Shown here: piece after piece, positions 33,271 through 44,069 of the stretch | How the letters are laid out: each line of letters begins with the position of its first letter | How positions within the stretch are numbered: the first letter of the stretch is position 1 | Assembly: GCF_027580225.2 (NCBI RefSeq) | Contig: NW_027395284.1 | Span: forward strand, 267,478 to 331,477 | DNA: 64,000 nt | Source of the DNA: Misgurnus anguillicaudatus | Lineage: Eukaryota; Chordata; Actinopteri; Cypriniformes; Cobitidae | Direction of reading: 5' to 3' | Translations under genes and position numbers: made by a program | The notes under the pieces: model-generated | The model's database searches: none | What the model was told of the DNA's origin: nothing | Seen by the model: the letters and a program-made list of their open reading frames with translations, nothing else

Positions 33271-33510
33271 AAGGATGCCGGAAGGATGAGTGCTGCTGCT
33301 GCTGCTTACTATTTTTACACATTACAAAAAATAATGTATGGAGTAAAGTATGGAAGTTTTTTTGGCTGCGTGAAAAAACAAAGAGGGAGTGCTGGTGATA
33401 GACAATTCCCCTATGTGTAGAATATGTGGACGGAACGGGTCAGCAATTACGTGAACACTAACTTTATGCATCTTCCAGACAATCATCCACAGTTCACGGA
33501 GATAAAGGTA
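33271..33510 (+). pseudogene. BED-finger exon remnant of the hAT2 transposase
   Basis: Plus-strand sequence with CRICGR followed, after a frame break, by FMHLPDNHPQFTEIK and then a donor GTAAGA. The C..C...H....H spacing is that of a BED zinc finger, the DNA-binding domain at the start of many hAT transposases. The frame break inside the finger shows the gene is dead. Confidence 0.6.
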
Positions 33511-33970
33511 AGATACATGGCATCATATTTCATATTTTGTGTCTAAATAATAACAGTTAAGTGTCCGCTTAGCAATGCTAATGTCCGCTAGCTAACGTTA
33601 CGCTGTTTAGTTTGTCTAATATTATTACGTCTATTAAGGTAACATTAAATTAGCTATCCTACCGCTTGTAAATCTGGTTAAACACATATTATTAATTATA
33701 GCTGAAACTGACCTTGACAGGTAACGTTAAGTTAATTACTTAATAATTACTTCCTGCTTTGCTACTGTTCGGACGCTTTTACTTGCGCTCTGTGCTTTGC
33801 GCTTTTGCTTTTTCGCTTTTATCTTTTGATTCAACTACCAGCAGTTCAGCACAGTGCTCAAACTAAACAATTGGGCACTCACACTAAAACTACAAATTCC
33901 TGGAACTATATTGATATTTGGAATATTCAACAACTTGGGGTTTCTATCATAGCGGTCTACCAGTCTGCTA

Positions 33971-35683
33971 TTGCCGGCAGCTGACAATCCTAAAACAGGA
34001 CAACACAGCTGCCCACACTCAAACAGAAAAAAAGAAGAAAAAAGGCCTTCTTTTGGATCTCAATCCACCTGCTGCTCAAACTGCCACAGACTTTTACAAA
34101 AGATTGCAGTTCTCAAAACAAAGTTACTTGTGGCACTGCCGACCCTGCCAGAACATACAGCAGAGCTTCATCGAGGTGCTTCTCAACATAAAGCTGGTGA
34201 GTCCTGTAAACCTAATGCTTTTAAACAGGTCATAGTGAGCTCAGAGAAACCTAAAGAAATTGAGGACACAAACCGATGGCATAAACAGGGTGCGAGACCC
34301 AAAAGTGCTCAAGACATTAGACTGTCACGAGTGTCACAAATTGCTGCATTAGCATCATCTACCCCAGATATGGGTACAACTCGAGTAGCCAATATTGGTA
34401 TTCTACCACCCCCTGTACGGCTTGAAAATAGATTTGAAGCACTAATGAGTTTGGGTGAAGAATCCCCAAATGTTAATGGACACAGATCACATCAGCCAGT
34501 AGCTTACAGAGCTAACAGACGCTCAATATCATACAGGCAGCGGCGCTCCGCTTAGACAGCAGCCAAGCCAAACACGCTGATAGTGGGTGACAATATTATC
34601 AGAAACTTTGAAAGCAAGGCTACCCGTACATACTGTTTTCCTCGGGCAATGGTTTCTGATGTTAACAAGGAACTTTGCAACATTCTGATGAAACATAAGT
34701 CTGTCAGACGGATTGTCATACATGTGGGAAAGAATGATATTCGGAAAGAGCAGTCTGAGCTCCTTAAGGTGGATTTCAATGAACTTTTTGAAACACTTGC
34801 AAGACTGAAAGTTCAATCTTTCATCAGTGGACCTCTCCCAGCCCGAGGAACAAATATGTGTTCTCGGCTACTAAGTTTAAATTCATGGCGCAAAAAACCT
34901 GCACCATGAGAGGACTGAATTACACTGACAATTTCAATATCTTCTGGAGCCAAAGGCAACTTTTTAACACAGATGGTATCCACCCAAACAAACTAGGTGC
35001 TAGGTTGCTTAAAGACAATATCTTTTTCTCCATGCATCATCCATCAGCTGAGTGTGCCAGTCCACTACTGAGCAGCGGAAATGACCACAGAATTTTACAC
35101 CAGCACCTGGATGGACATTCAGATGACAAGGATAAAACTCTGCAGTCACAACAACTACTATTCACAGACAGCTCAGGCAGAGCCCTGCCCACAGACCTCG
35201 CTACAGCTGGATTGTGAATCAACACACAAGGACGTTTCTGTTGATAACCACGATCAGAGAAGGAATGACAACACTCCCTCCCAGCCTTCAGGAACACCAG
35301 AATCACAGCTGATGTCACCACACTCTCTCTCCCTCTCTCCAACATCACCACTTCTGGGCTTTTCAGAGAAAATTGAGAAACTGGTATCTGCTGGAACAAA
35401 GCTTTCCCCCTCTATTGCTGCGAGTCCCCAAATATCAATCAAGAAACGGCGGGCTCCTCAACCACCAAAGGCTTCGGGCCCAGCCCGCCCTCCCCCTCCA
35501 TCTGAGAGAGCACTCCGACCTCTGCCTCAACGTCAGGGATCACACCAGCCCTCATCTGCAAACAGCACTGGTAAAAGAAAGACGAAGGCCGTATCCAGCC
35601 GCACAGCAATTCTATCTAATCTACTGCCTATTATACATCATTCTGAGATTGATACAGTGCCAAAACCAGTTACTGTTAAGTAA
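33971..35683 (+). pseudogene. L2-type ORF1 with SGNH-esterase-like domain, broken
   Basis: Three frames continue each other: 33971-34555 (basic, low similarity), 34583-35000 (hydrolase-like) and 35081-35683 (proline-rich linker, KRRAPQPPKASGPARPPP). The middle part has the block order of SGNH/GDSL esterases: GDNIIRNF, then VIHVGKND, then DGIHPNKLGARLL. Such domains occur in ORF1 or ORF1-like parts of CR1/L2 LINEs. The nucleophile block reads GDN where GDS is usual, and GKND replaces the common GTND, so the active site appears lost. Stops and frame changes confirm it as a pseudogene. Confidence 0.65.
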
Positions 35684-38464
35684 GCACTTCTGAACATCCG
35701 TTCACTAAAGAACAAATCCTTTTTAGTAAATGATCTTATCACCACTAACAACCTGGACTTTATGTTTCTAATTGAAACTTGGTTAGATGACAGCTGCAGT
35801 GCTACAGTCCTCAATGAATCAGCCCCACCCAACTTTCCCTTTATAAGTGTCTGTAGAGCTGTTAGAAGAGGTGGAGGAATAGCTGCTTTATTCAAAGATG
35901 CCTTTAAATGCAAGCAAGTGTTACTTGGTGATTACCAGTCTTTTGAATATTTGTGTATTGCTCTAAAAGGTACACCACGCATTCTGTTTACAATTATTTA
36001 TAGACCTCCCAAATACACCTCAGCATTTGTTGATGAATTCACAGAGCTTTTATCAACAATTTCCTCTGAATTTGATTATTTTGTTATTGCTGGAGATTTT
36101 AATATTCATATAGACAATGCAGAAAACAATACTGCAATTGATCTGTTACATGTTTTAAACACTTTTGATCTGACCCAGCACGTGCAAGGTCCTACACACA
36201 ATCGGGGACACACTCTTGATCTGCTCATTAGCAAGGGTCTAAACATTTCATCCACTGTAATCAAGGATGAAGCGCTATCTGACCATTTCTGTGTTTACTT
36301 TGATTTATTGATCTGTCCTGCCACTGATGATAGATCTGTCTATGTCAAAAGAAGGTTCATAAATGAGAACACCAGTGAGGTATTTATGAATGCTATATCA
36401 ATGTTGCCAAACATATCGGCAGACTCTGTTGATGTTCTCCTTGAAAACTTTAACATAAAAGTTAAAGATGCTATTGATGGTATAGCTCCAGTAAATGTCA
36501 GGGTGATCACTGGCAGACGTAAAGCACCCTGGAGAAACACAACAGCAGTACAGCACATGAAAAGAACATGCAGAAAAGCTGAACGTATGTGGCGGATAAC
36601 AAAACTTGAAGTACATTATAGCACCTATAAGGACAGTCTTCGTGCTTTCAATGTAGAACTAGGCACAGCTAGACAGACCTTCTTTTCAAACATTATAAAT
36701 AACAACATAAACAACACTGGCACTCTTTTTGCTACTGTAGAGAGACTAACAAACCCCCCAAATCAAGTTCCTAGTAAAATGCTCTCTGATAACAAATGCA
36801 ATGAGTTTGCAACCTTTTTCTTTGAGAAGATCAGTAATATCAGAATGACTCATATTGTACTATGGTCAGTCAGATATCATTGCAACAACCTCAGAAATTA
36901 GTCATTCTCTCAGAATTTGACATAATTGATATAAAAACCTTGGAAGAAACAGTACAACATCTTAAAGCATCAACCAGCAGCCTTGACATGCTCCCCACAT
37001 CTTTTCTAAAAAAGGTACTTAACTGCTTAGAAACTGACCTCTTAAAAATTGTAAATACCTCTCTGATCACAGGCACCTTTCCAGAGTCATTAAAAACAGC
37101 AGTTGTTAAGCCTCTCCTAAAAAAGAGTAACCTAGACAAAACCATACTTAGCAACTACAGACCAATCTCAAATCTTCCGTTTATAGGCAAGATCATTGAA
37201 AAGGTTGTTTTTAATCATCTGAACAAATTCTTAAACTCAAATGGCTATCTGGACAATTTTCAATCTGGTTTCCGTCAGCATCACAGCACAGAGACAGTGC
37301 TCATAAAGATAATAAATGATATTCGCTTAAACTCTGATTCAGGTAAAATATCAGTGCTGGTGCTACTAGATCTTAGTGCGGCCTTTGACACACCATAGAT
37401 CACACCATACTCTTACATAGACTGGAAAACTGGGTAGGGCTCTCTGGGATGGTCCTCAAATGGTTTAAATCATACCTACAAGGAAGAGGTTACTATGTGA
37501 ACATAGGTAACCATAAATCTGAGTGGACACCCATGACCCACAGGGTTCAATTCTTGCACCGCTTCTGTTTAATTTGTATATGCTCCCACTTGGTCAAATA
37601 ATGAAAAAGAACCAAATTGCTTACCACAGCTATGCAGATGACACCCAGATATACTTAGCCCTGTCACCCAATGACTACAGCCCCATTGACTCTCTATGTA
37701 AATGCATTGATGAAATTAACTGTTGGATGCGTCAAAACTTCTTCCAGTTAAACAAAGACAAAACTGAAGTCATTGTATTTGGAAATAAAGATGAAACTCT
37801 CAAAGTTAACACATACCTTGACTCTAGGGGTCTAAAGACACAAAATAAAGTCAGAAATCTTGGTGTAATTTTAGAGTCTGACCTTAATTTCAGTACTCAC
37901 GTGAAAGCGATAAGCAAATCAGCTTACTACCATCTCAGAAATATTGCCAGAATTAGCTGTTTTGTCTCAAGACAAGACTTAAAGAAACTTGTTCATGCTT
38001 TCATCACCAGCAGGGTGGATTACTGCAATGGACTTCTTACGGGGATCCCCAAAAAGACCATTAGACAGCTGCAGCTCATACAAAACACTGCTGCCAGAAT
38101 TCTGACCAGAACCAAAAAATCTGAGCACATTACTCCAGTCCTCAGGTCCTTACACTGGCTTCCTGTTACATTTAGAATAGATTTTAAAGTATTGTTACTC
38201 GTTTATAAATCACTTCATGGCTTAGGACCCAAATACATGACAGATATGCTAACTGAATATAAACCTAACAGATTACTCAGATCATTAGGATCAGGTCAGT
38301 TAGAAACACCAAGGGTTCACTCAAAACAAGATGCGTCAGCATTTAGTTATTATGCCACCTGTAGCTGGAATCAGCTTCCAGAAGAGATCAGATGTGCTTC
38401 AACAGTAAACACTTTTAAATCTAGATTAAAAACACATCTGTTTAACTCTGCATTTACTGAATGA
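35684..38464 (+). pseudogene. L2-type ORF2: endonuclease and reverse transcriptase, three frames
   Basis: Endonuclease: LLNIRSLKNKSFLVND (from about 35690, after a stop), FLIETWL, GGGIAALFKD, VIAGDFNIHID and SDHFCVYFD. RT starts in the frame from 36862: [31 protein letters not shown] and [11 protein letters not shown] frame break at about 37390 and another near 37530 follow, then DPQGSILAPLLFNLYM, YADDTQIYL and a C-terminal part with LQLIQNTAARIL and SLHWLPV to 38464. All catalytic blocks, including YADD, survive but are in different frames, so the copy is inactive. It is moderately old. Confidence 0.85.
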
Positions 38465-38744
38465 GCACTGTGCTGCTTCACACTGACTGCACCTTTAACT
38501 CAAGTCACTTTTAATTCTTTTTAACATTGTAAACTGTTTTATTAAAAATCACATTTATTTTCTTTAATTGTTATTCTAAATTCTCATGTATCTTTGTTTT
38601 AATTGTGTATCTATTATTTTTACATTTTCTTTTTTCTCTTTTATATATTGTTTCCTCATTTCTATGTAAAGCTCTTTGAATGACCTCTGTGTATGAAATG
38701 TGCTATACAAATAAACTTGCCTTGCCTTGCCAATATTAAACAGA

Positions 38745-38835
38745 CTACAATTAATGTTAGTGCAAAACGCAGCTGCTAGAGTTCTTACAAGGTCCCGCAA
38801 GTTTGATCATACAACCCAAATTTCAGTATCTTTAC
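38745..38835 (+). pseudogene. Small LINE RT fragment
   Basis: In the plus frame it reads LVQNAAARVLTRSRKFDH and then SVSLHW before a stop, equivalent to the late RT region of L2/Rex1-type elements and to positions about 38080-38160 of the LINE just upstream. It is a separate, shorter remnant directly after the (CTTGC)n end. Confidence 0.65.
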
Positions 38836-39244
38836 ACTGGTAAGTTATCTTTTTACAAAAAAAATATTTTAATCTTCTAAATTGTGTTTTATTTATATTT
38901 TAATTGTGTACATTATGTATATTTTCATTGACTGTTAAATGCGTTATGTGAATTAAGTGATGTGTCACTGTCTGACTGTCAGTCAGTAATAATAACTATT
39001 TAAATATGTTACGTAATTTATTTGACTCTGTATGTTGAATAAACAGTACTGTGAATACAAATGGGGATATTTAGCTGTATGTGTTCTTTTACTAAAATGA
39101 AAGGAACACATATTTATGTATCATATTTAATCATACAAACAAGTAAAAAGACAAACTATCAGTAAGCTTTACCTTATTTTATTCTCTATAATTGTCTAAA
39201 ATGCATCTTTAAGGCATGAAGTAATATTTTTCTTTGTTTTACAG

Positions 39245-39379
39245 AGTATCCAATCATCTAGCAGTGCTGCTGCTGGCTCATTTTCAGCTGAAGCCATACA
39301 GTCAAAGGTCAAAGTGGCTTTCCAACGTCAGGCTGCATATGGACTGATGATATTTTGCAATTTAATCATTTAAACCCCT
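39245..39379 (+). pseudogene. Possible second-exon remnant of hAT2
   Basis: After a good acceptor (TTTGTTTTACAG) an open stretch follows, beginning SIQSSSSAAAGSFSAEAIQ and ending at TAA. It lies where the coding part of hAT2 would resume after the BED exon. The catalytic domain is absent, so hAT2 is internally deleted. The assignment is by position and splice signal only. Confidence 0.4.
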
Positions 39380-40181
39380 AAAGTTGACTGCTTTTGCAGT
39401 TTGGACTTTATTCTGTTTGAATCTGATTGGTTCAGTTTACTGTGTATTGTTTTATTTATATCATTTTAACAAGTTTAAGTTATTAAATCTTTTATTTACA
39501 CTATAACAATGACATTTGCTCATCTTTTCAACTTATTTTTGTAATGCATTTCATCACCGTGGTAATACCGTCTACCGTAATAAAACCTTCATAAATCACA
39601 GCAACATGAAAATTTAACACCGGCACAAGCCTACCGATCATCTGCTTATAATCTTTGATTGTTCCATTCCTGTTTCATAAACTGAAAGCAGATCCTCTAC
39701 TTACTTGGCCAGGGTAATAGACTCCTTTACTGCCACTCAGGTTAAAAAGGTTAGCACTAAACTTCATGCAGGTATTTTGTTACAGAATTCTGTCTACTGT
39801 TGACGATTTTATAGGTAGTTTTAATACCTCATGCTCTGAGATTTTAAATAAAATTGTTCCTCTCAAAGTGAGGAAATAAAAAACAGCCTTGGATGAATGG
39901 TGAAGTTCGTGCTCTAAGAAAGGAATGTAGAAGAGCAAAAAAGAAAATGGAGAAAAGACAAATTACAAGTCTCTTATATACTATTGCAAAGTTCTTTGGT
40001 CAAATTTCAAGAGGCAGTTGCCTTGCAAAGGTCTAAATCTTTCTCAAATTTAATTTCTCAAAACAATCATTCTCCAAAGTATTTGTTTTCTACTATAAAT
40101 TCTGTATTAAATCCCCCTACTGAGATTAGTGTTGATCAGAGCCAAGACCATTACACATCCTACGCACAACTGTACTTATAT

Positions 40182-40375
40182 GCTTAGACCATGTTAAATA
40201 GTTGTCAACTTCAATACCCAGAAGCCTTGTCTGTAGTACCTGCTCAACACACATACTAGATTCATTTCGGTTCTCTCAACAACATATGTCTGGTACCAAA
40301 AACAATACTTTTTGTCTTGCCATTATTTAATACTAACTTATTATTTGTAACCCACTCTACTATGGGCTCAGAATT
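40182..40375 (-). pseudogene. Inverted LINE RT fragment adjoining LINE-A
   Basis: The reverse strand encodes KTKSIVFGT followed, over frame breaks, by a TRLLGIEVDN-like block of the RT thumb (read here as KASGY-S). It abuts LINE-A piece 3 in opposite orientation, so it is either an inversion within the element or a second insertion. Confidence 0.5.
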
Positions 40376-40879
40376 GTTTCATTTTTCTGAATAAATATAC
40401 TTTGATCCACAATATAAAGAGTTTCACAAATTTTTTTTAAATCAACAAATACACAATAAGCAAACCGTAAATATATGTTACAGATTTCACAAAAAGAAAT
40501 GAAATTCACAAATAAATAAAATGGGATTTGCAAATAAAAAAATATATATATTTAATTGTATTTATTTGTGAATGGCTTCCTGCTCATTTGTGAATCGAGT
40601 TCTGTGCATTTGTGGATTTGAAACATTTCTAACATCAAGATGTGCACAAGAATCCACAAATAGGTGGACTCTGCCCACCGTCTACTCCAACCAAATGGAA
40701 CGACGATCTCGTGGCGCTGACCAATCGTGGCACAGTCTACCTCCAACCAATCACGTTCTGATTTACTCGCTCTTCACACTCCATCACAGTAGGTGGCGGT
40801 ATGCACCTATCAAGTTGGATCGCAACCCACCATAAAACCTAAAGAAGAAGAAGAACTCCGACTCACATGCACGTTTATC
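40376..40879. other. AT-rich then promoter-like sequence
   Basis: About 40376-40560 is AT-rich with repeated ATTTGTGAAT / CACAAAT motifs on both strands. About 40660-40860 is more balanced in composition and has several CCAAC/CCAAT stretches and a run AAGAAGAAGAAGAAC just before a possible start codon. That resembles a 5' regulatory region but could be a dispersed repeat. Confidence 0.35.
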
Positions 40880-40906
40880 ATGGCGGATCGGGAGGACACC
40901 CGACAG
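40880..40906 (+). CDS. Possible first coding exon (MADREDTRQ)
   Basis: ATG in a favourable context (TATCATGG), nine codons, then a consensus donor CAG|GTGAGT. The product start MADREDTRQ has no domain and cannot be assigned. If real, the first intron contains the 146-bp tandem array at 41190-42150. No later exon of this gene was recognised before the Harbinger element. Confidence 0.3.
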
Positions 40907-41189
40907 GTGAGTGGTATTAATCATTGAACACATAATTCGATCAGTGTGTAAAATAACACAACATTACTGGTTGTGATTTTATAATTTACGTCGAGTGATA
41001 TTAAAGCATATCTCGAAAAGATAAATATGCTGTGACTCAAGATATGCGAACTGTTTAATATAATGTTGAATCGTCCCGACATAAGACATCAATGAAAACG
41101 ACAACATTCACTTAACAACAGATTTTGTTCTGGAATCACAATTCTATAGTGGTATTTGAGAAGTAAATATTTTAATCTCTGTGAAGTTG

Positions 41190-42150
41190 GCACCCCATAT
41201 TATTAAACAATTTCCAAAACTATACCATTCGTTTGTGCTGTGTTTGTGCTGATTTGTGCAGCAGAAATGAACATTTGTGCTGGTTTGGTGTTTGAGATAT
41301 TAAACATTACTTTTTTGGCTGTGTGACGTCATTCTCCACCCCATGTTGTCCAAATCCCTCCAAAACGGCGGCGTTCGTTTGTGCTCGATTTGTGCCGGTT
41401 TGTGCCGTGGCAACAAACGCTGTAATAACTTCCCTTCATGAGATATAAGAAGAATATATTCGGTAGCCGTGACGTCACTCTCCACCCCATATCGTCCAAA
41501 TCGAATCAAAACGGCGCTGTTCGTTTGTGCTCGATTTGTGCTGGTTTGTGCCGTTAAAATGACCAGTGTATCTATTTCCGTTGCCTAGAAATAACACATT
41601 TGTTTCTGGGCAGTGACGTCATTCTCCACCCCAGGTCGTCTAAATCATGCCAAACAGGCGCCGTTCGTTTGTGCTCAATTTGTGCCGGTTTGTGCAGTTA
41701 AAAGAAATCCGGCAATATATTCATTCTCTATTATAACAAGCATCCAAATTTGATGATTAAGTTACGTCACTCTCCACCCCATGTTGTCCAAATAGCCCCA
41801 AATCTACGCCGTTCGTTTGTGCTCGAATTGTGCCCGTTTGTGCCGTTTAAACAAATGCTCTAACTGCTTACCATCCTGAGATACGACGAGAATATTTTCG
41901 GGAGCGCTGACGTCACTCTCCACCCCACGTCGTCCAAATCCATTCAAACCGGCGCAGTTCGTTTGTGCTCGATTTGTGCTGGTTTGTGCCGTTATAAGGA
42001 CAAGCGTATCTATTTCCGTTGCTTAGAAATAACAATTTTGATTCAGGGCAGTGACGTCACTCTCCACCCCACGTCGTCCAAATCGACCCAAACCAGCGCC
42101 GTTCGTTTGTGCTCAATTTGTGCTGGTTTGTGCAGTAGAAAGAAACAACA
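41190..42150 (+). repeat. ~146-bp tandem array with one CRE-type site per unit
   Basis: Six clear units plus a partial one. Each has TGACGTCA (TTACGTCA in unit four), then CTCCACCCCA and GTCCAAAT, then GTTCGTTTGTGCTC, ATTTGTGC and GGTTTGTGC. TGACGTC starts at about 41323, 41470, 41614, 41762, 41908 and 42052, a spacing of 144-148. The spacers come in three types in the order A, B, C, A, B, C-like, so the array has a trimer higher-order period near 438 bp. Non-coding. Confidence 0.92.
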
Positions 42151-42204
42151 TAACTTACTCCCATCCTCGACATCACAGTGTTTAACTTTGTGAGACGTTG
42201 CGCA

Positions 42205-42475
42205 GACTCTACAGCATATGACATCAAACTGTCGCGAGAGGGTTTCGATGGCAAACAGATCTGCATGCTTTCGAGAAGCTCTCGCGCTATGCTCTGCTCG
42301 GTCTGTTTTACTCTGGAAAGTAATAACGAGAAAAGGTTAGCAAAATGTTTTTATATAGTTTATCAAATAGAAAATGGGATTTCTGCTCAATTTTTCCCAG
42401 ACTCTACAGCATATGACATCAAACTGTCGCGAGAGAAGCTCTCGCGCAACAGTGAGTTGCGCTGCTCGAATTAAA
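42205..42475 (+). repeat. Duplicated block with CTCTCGCG/CGCGAGAG palindromes
   Basis: The sequence CAGACTCTACAGCATATGAC...CTGTCGCGAGAG occurs at about 42203-42241 and 42399-42437. Each copy is followed by GAAGCTCTCGCGC or a diverged version, forming a CGCGAGAG/CTCTCGCG hairpin. It may continue the promoter-like sequence upstream. Confidence 0.7.
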
Positions 42476-43357
42476 TAAAACATTTAACTTTTTTTAAAAG
42501 TTGCATTTTCTCTAAATTCGTCAATCAGAGGGAAAGAGTTAGGTGGCTTTTATCAGTGTGCCTTACAAAATCAATAACACCGGTGTGCATCTTGAGAAAA
42601 AACAATGCAACGGATACATTTAAAAAGGTCCGTGGAAGGTACCAGCCTCGTCTCCAAGACAGGTCCCAAAAGTTTAGTGTTTTGTCCATTTTGTAATATA
42701 TACTTCATATTTTGATGGTTTAACTTATAGTTCAATGTAAGGAGGGGGGGGAGTTTCAAGCAAATATTGTACTGCAATATACTGTAAGTACTGTTGTGCA
42801 CTAATTGGCTGGTGTGAATAAAGCTTGATTTCAAAATAAAATGAAAAAAAAAACTTTCAATGTGTGGTGTCTTGAATACTTTGAAAAGATGTCAAAAGTC
42901 CTTCTGCCCCCTTAAAACATTTATTTACATCTAGCAGTGCATAGTGGGAAAACAAAACAGGAAATAAGATCAGGCAGTGGGGAAAGGTAAGCATGTGCTC
43001 TCAGACAAAATACTTAGTAAAAGTACTAAAAGCATGTCAGGACAATTTGCAGGATACTTTAAAAATACTAAAAATCAATACTAAGTGTTGAATTGATTGT
43101 TTTTCACATTTGTCAATTTTAAGCTCCAAATATATCAAGCTATAATTATAAATGTATTCTGCTGAAGTCATTTGAAAGCTTTATAAGGAGCATAATGAGT
43201 TGCCAACTTAATGAAGAAATGTAGTTTTCTGTTAATCTTTGGAATGATCTGGATCACAAAGTCAGTAACTTTACAAAAAAAAATAGTCAGATGCATTAAG
43301 ACTCATTTTATGAACAAAGATTGACCAATTTATTAAAAAGTTAAAACTCAAAAAGAC
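42476..43357. other. No gene seen
   Basis: AT-rich non-coding sequence with short poly(A) and G runs (about 42741-42749). No coding exon or element end was recognised. Confidence 0.3.
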
Positions 43358-43646
43358 CAGGGGCCTCATTTATCAACATTGCGTAGAAAATGTTCTATAT
43401 TTGTACCTACGAATGAAATTTAGAATGTGCCTAAGTACAAAAAAATCGGGATTTATCAAACGTGCGCACGTGGTTCGTACGCACATCAGTAAGTAATCCT
43501 TGATGATAAATCCCATGTGTTCTTAAGCACCATGCTCGTGCACGTTCATGGTCATTTGCATTCCGAAACGCCTCCAATGAACCATATATGGTGACAACAC
43601 CTCCCGTTATAAGTCACGTGGTTGTGCTTTTACCCATATCGCAATA

Positions 43647-43860
43647 ATGGCAAGGAATTTTACAGACACAGAAATTGAGTTACTGGTGGATGAGGTTAAA
43701 TCCTAATAACACATCTGTTTGGTTCACTTAGTGCGGGAGGAATGACTAAAAAATAAAACAAATCTGCATGGGAACATGTTACCAGTGAGTTTAATTCCAC
43801 TGGGTATGAGAACACTTCTAGAAATAAAAAAGTGGTTTGACATTAAATTATTAGCCAAAA
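43647..43860 (+). pseudogene. Myb/SANT-like protein remnant of Harbinger
   Basis: The frame starts MARNFTDTEIELLVDEVKS and then meets a stop; related residues (SAWEHVTSEFN, GYENTSR) continue in shifted frames. Harbinger elements encode a Myb-like DNA-binding partner of the transposase with an FTxxEIELLVDEV start, so the family call is good. It is not functional. Confidence 0.75.
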
Positions 43861-44069
43861 AAAACCCCACGTCACAGCACACCGACGTGAAATCAGTCCA
43901 ACTGTAGGAGGACAGACAATGACAGAACTTGGACAGCTGCATAACCATCATCATCATCGGCGCGATCTTTGAAAACGCGCTCCCGGTGGAATGGATTATT
44001 TGCCAAGTCTTTCAATAATGCAAGATAAGCCATTGCACTGTGTCAAGCATTTGACGGAGCTTTCTTATA

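Larger units (their letters stand above)
33760..38735 (+). mobile_element. L2-type LINE, near full length, decayed
   Basis: It contains an esterase-like ORF1, an endonuclease-RT ORF2 and a 3' end of AATAAACTTGCCTTGCCTTGCC type, i.e. a short tandem repeat instead of poly(A), which is usual for L2-group elements of fish. The 5' border is not exact. It inserted in hAT2. Confidence 0.75.
33075..39633 (+). mobile_element. hAT transposon (hAT2) carrying an L2-type LINE
   Basis: Ends TAGGCTTGTGCCGGTGTT and AACACCGGCACAAGCCTA form an inverted pair with few or no mismatches. Flanks CCGATCTT (33067-33074) and CCGATCAT (39634-39641) are an 8-bp duplication with one mismatch. Remnants of its transposase gene lie at both sides of the LINE. 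It interrupts LINE-A within the endonuclease region. Confidence 0.88.
24193..40187 (+). pseudogene. Decayed LINE (LINE-A) in three separated pieces
   Basis: Piece 1, about 24200-24366, encodes endonuclease sequence (AYSSFEALVCKVN, DDLLILGDLNV). Piece 2, 32889-33066, continues it (FPIINIDICNAGLSD). Piece 3, 39642-40187, is the region between endonuclease and RT (PWMNGEVRALRKECRRAKKK). The pieces line up in order once a Tc1 (24367-32888) and a hAT (33075-39633) are removed. Many stops show age. It is an L2/CR1-type element by its motifs. From about 40182 the following RT segment is inverted. Confidence 0.7.

Noticed and set aside
40182..40400. LINE inversion considered as twin priming
   Set aside because: Twin priming puts the inverted part at the 5' side with a poly(A) on the sense part; here no poly(A) is seen and the order does not fit.
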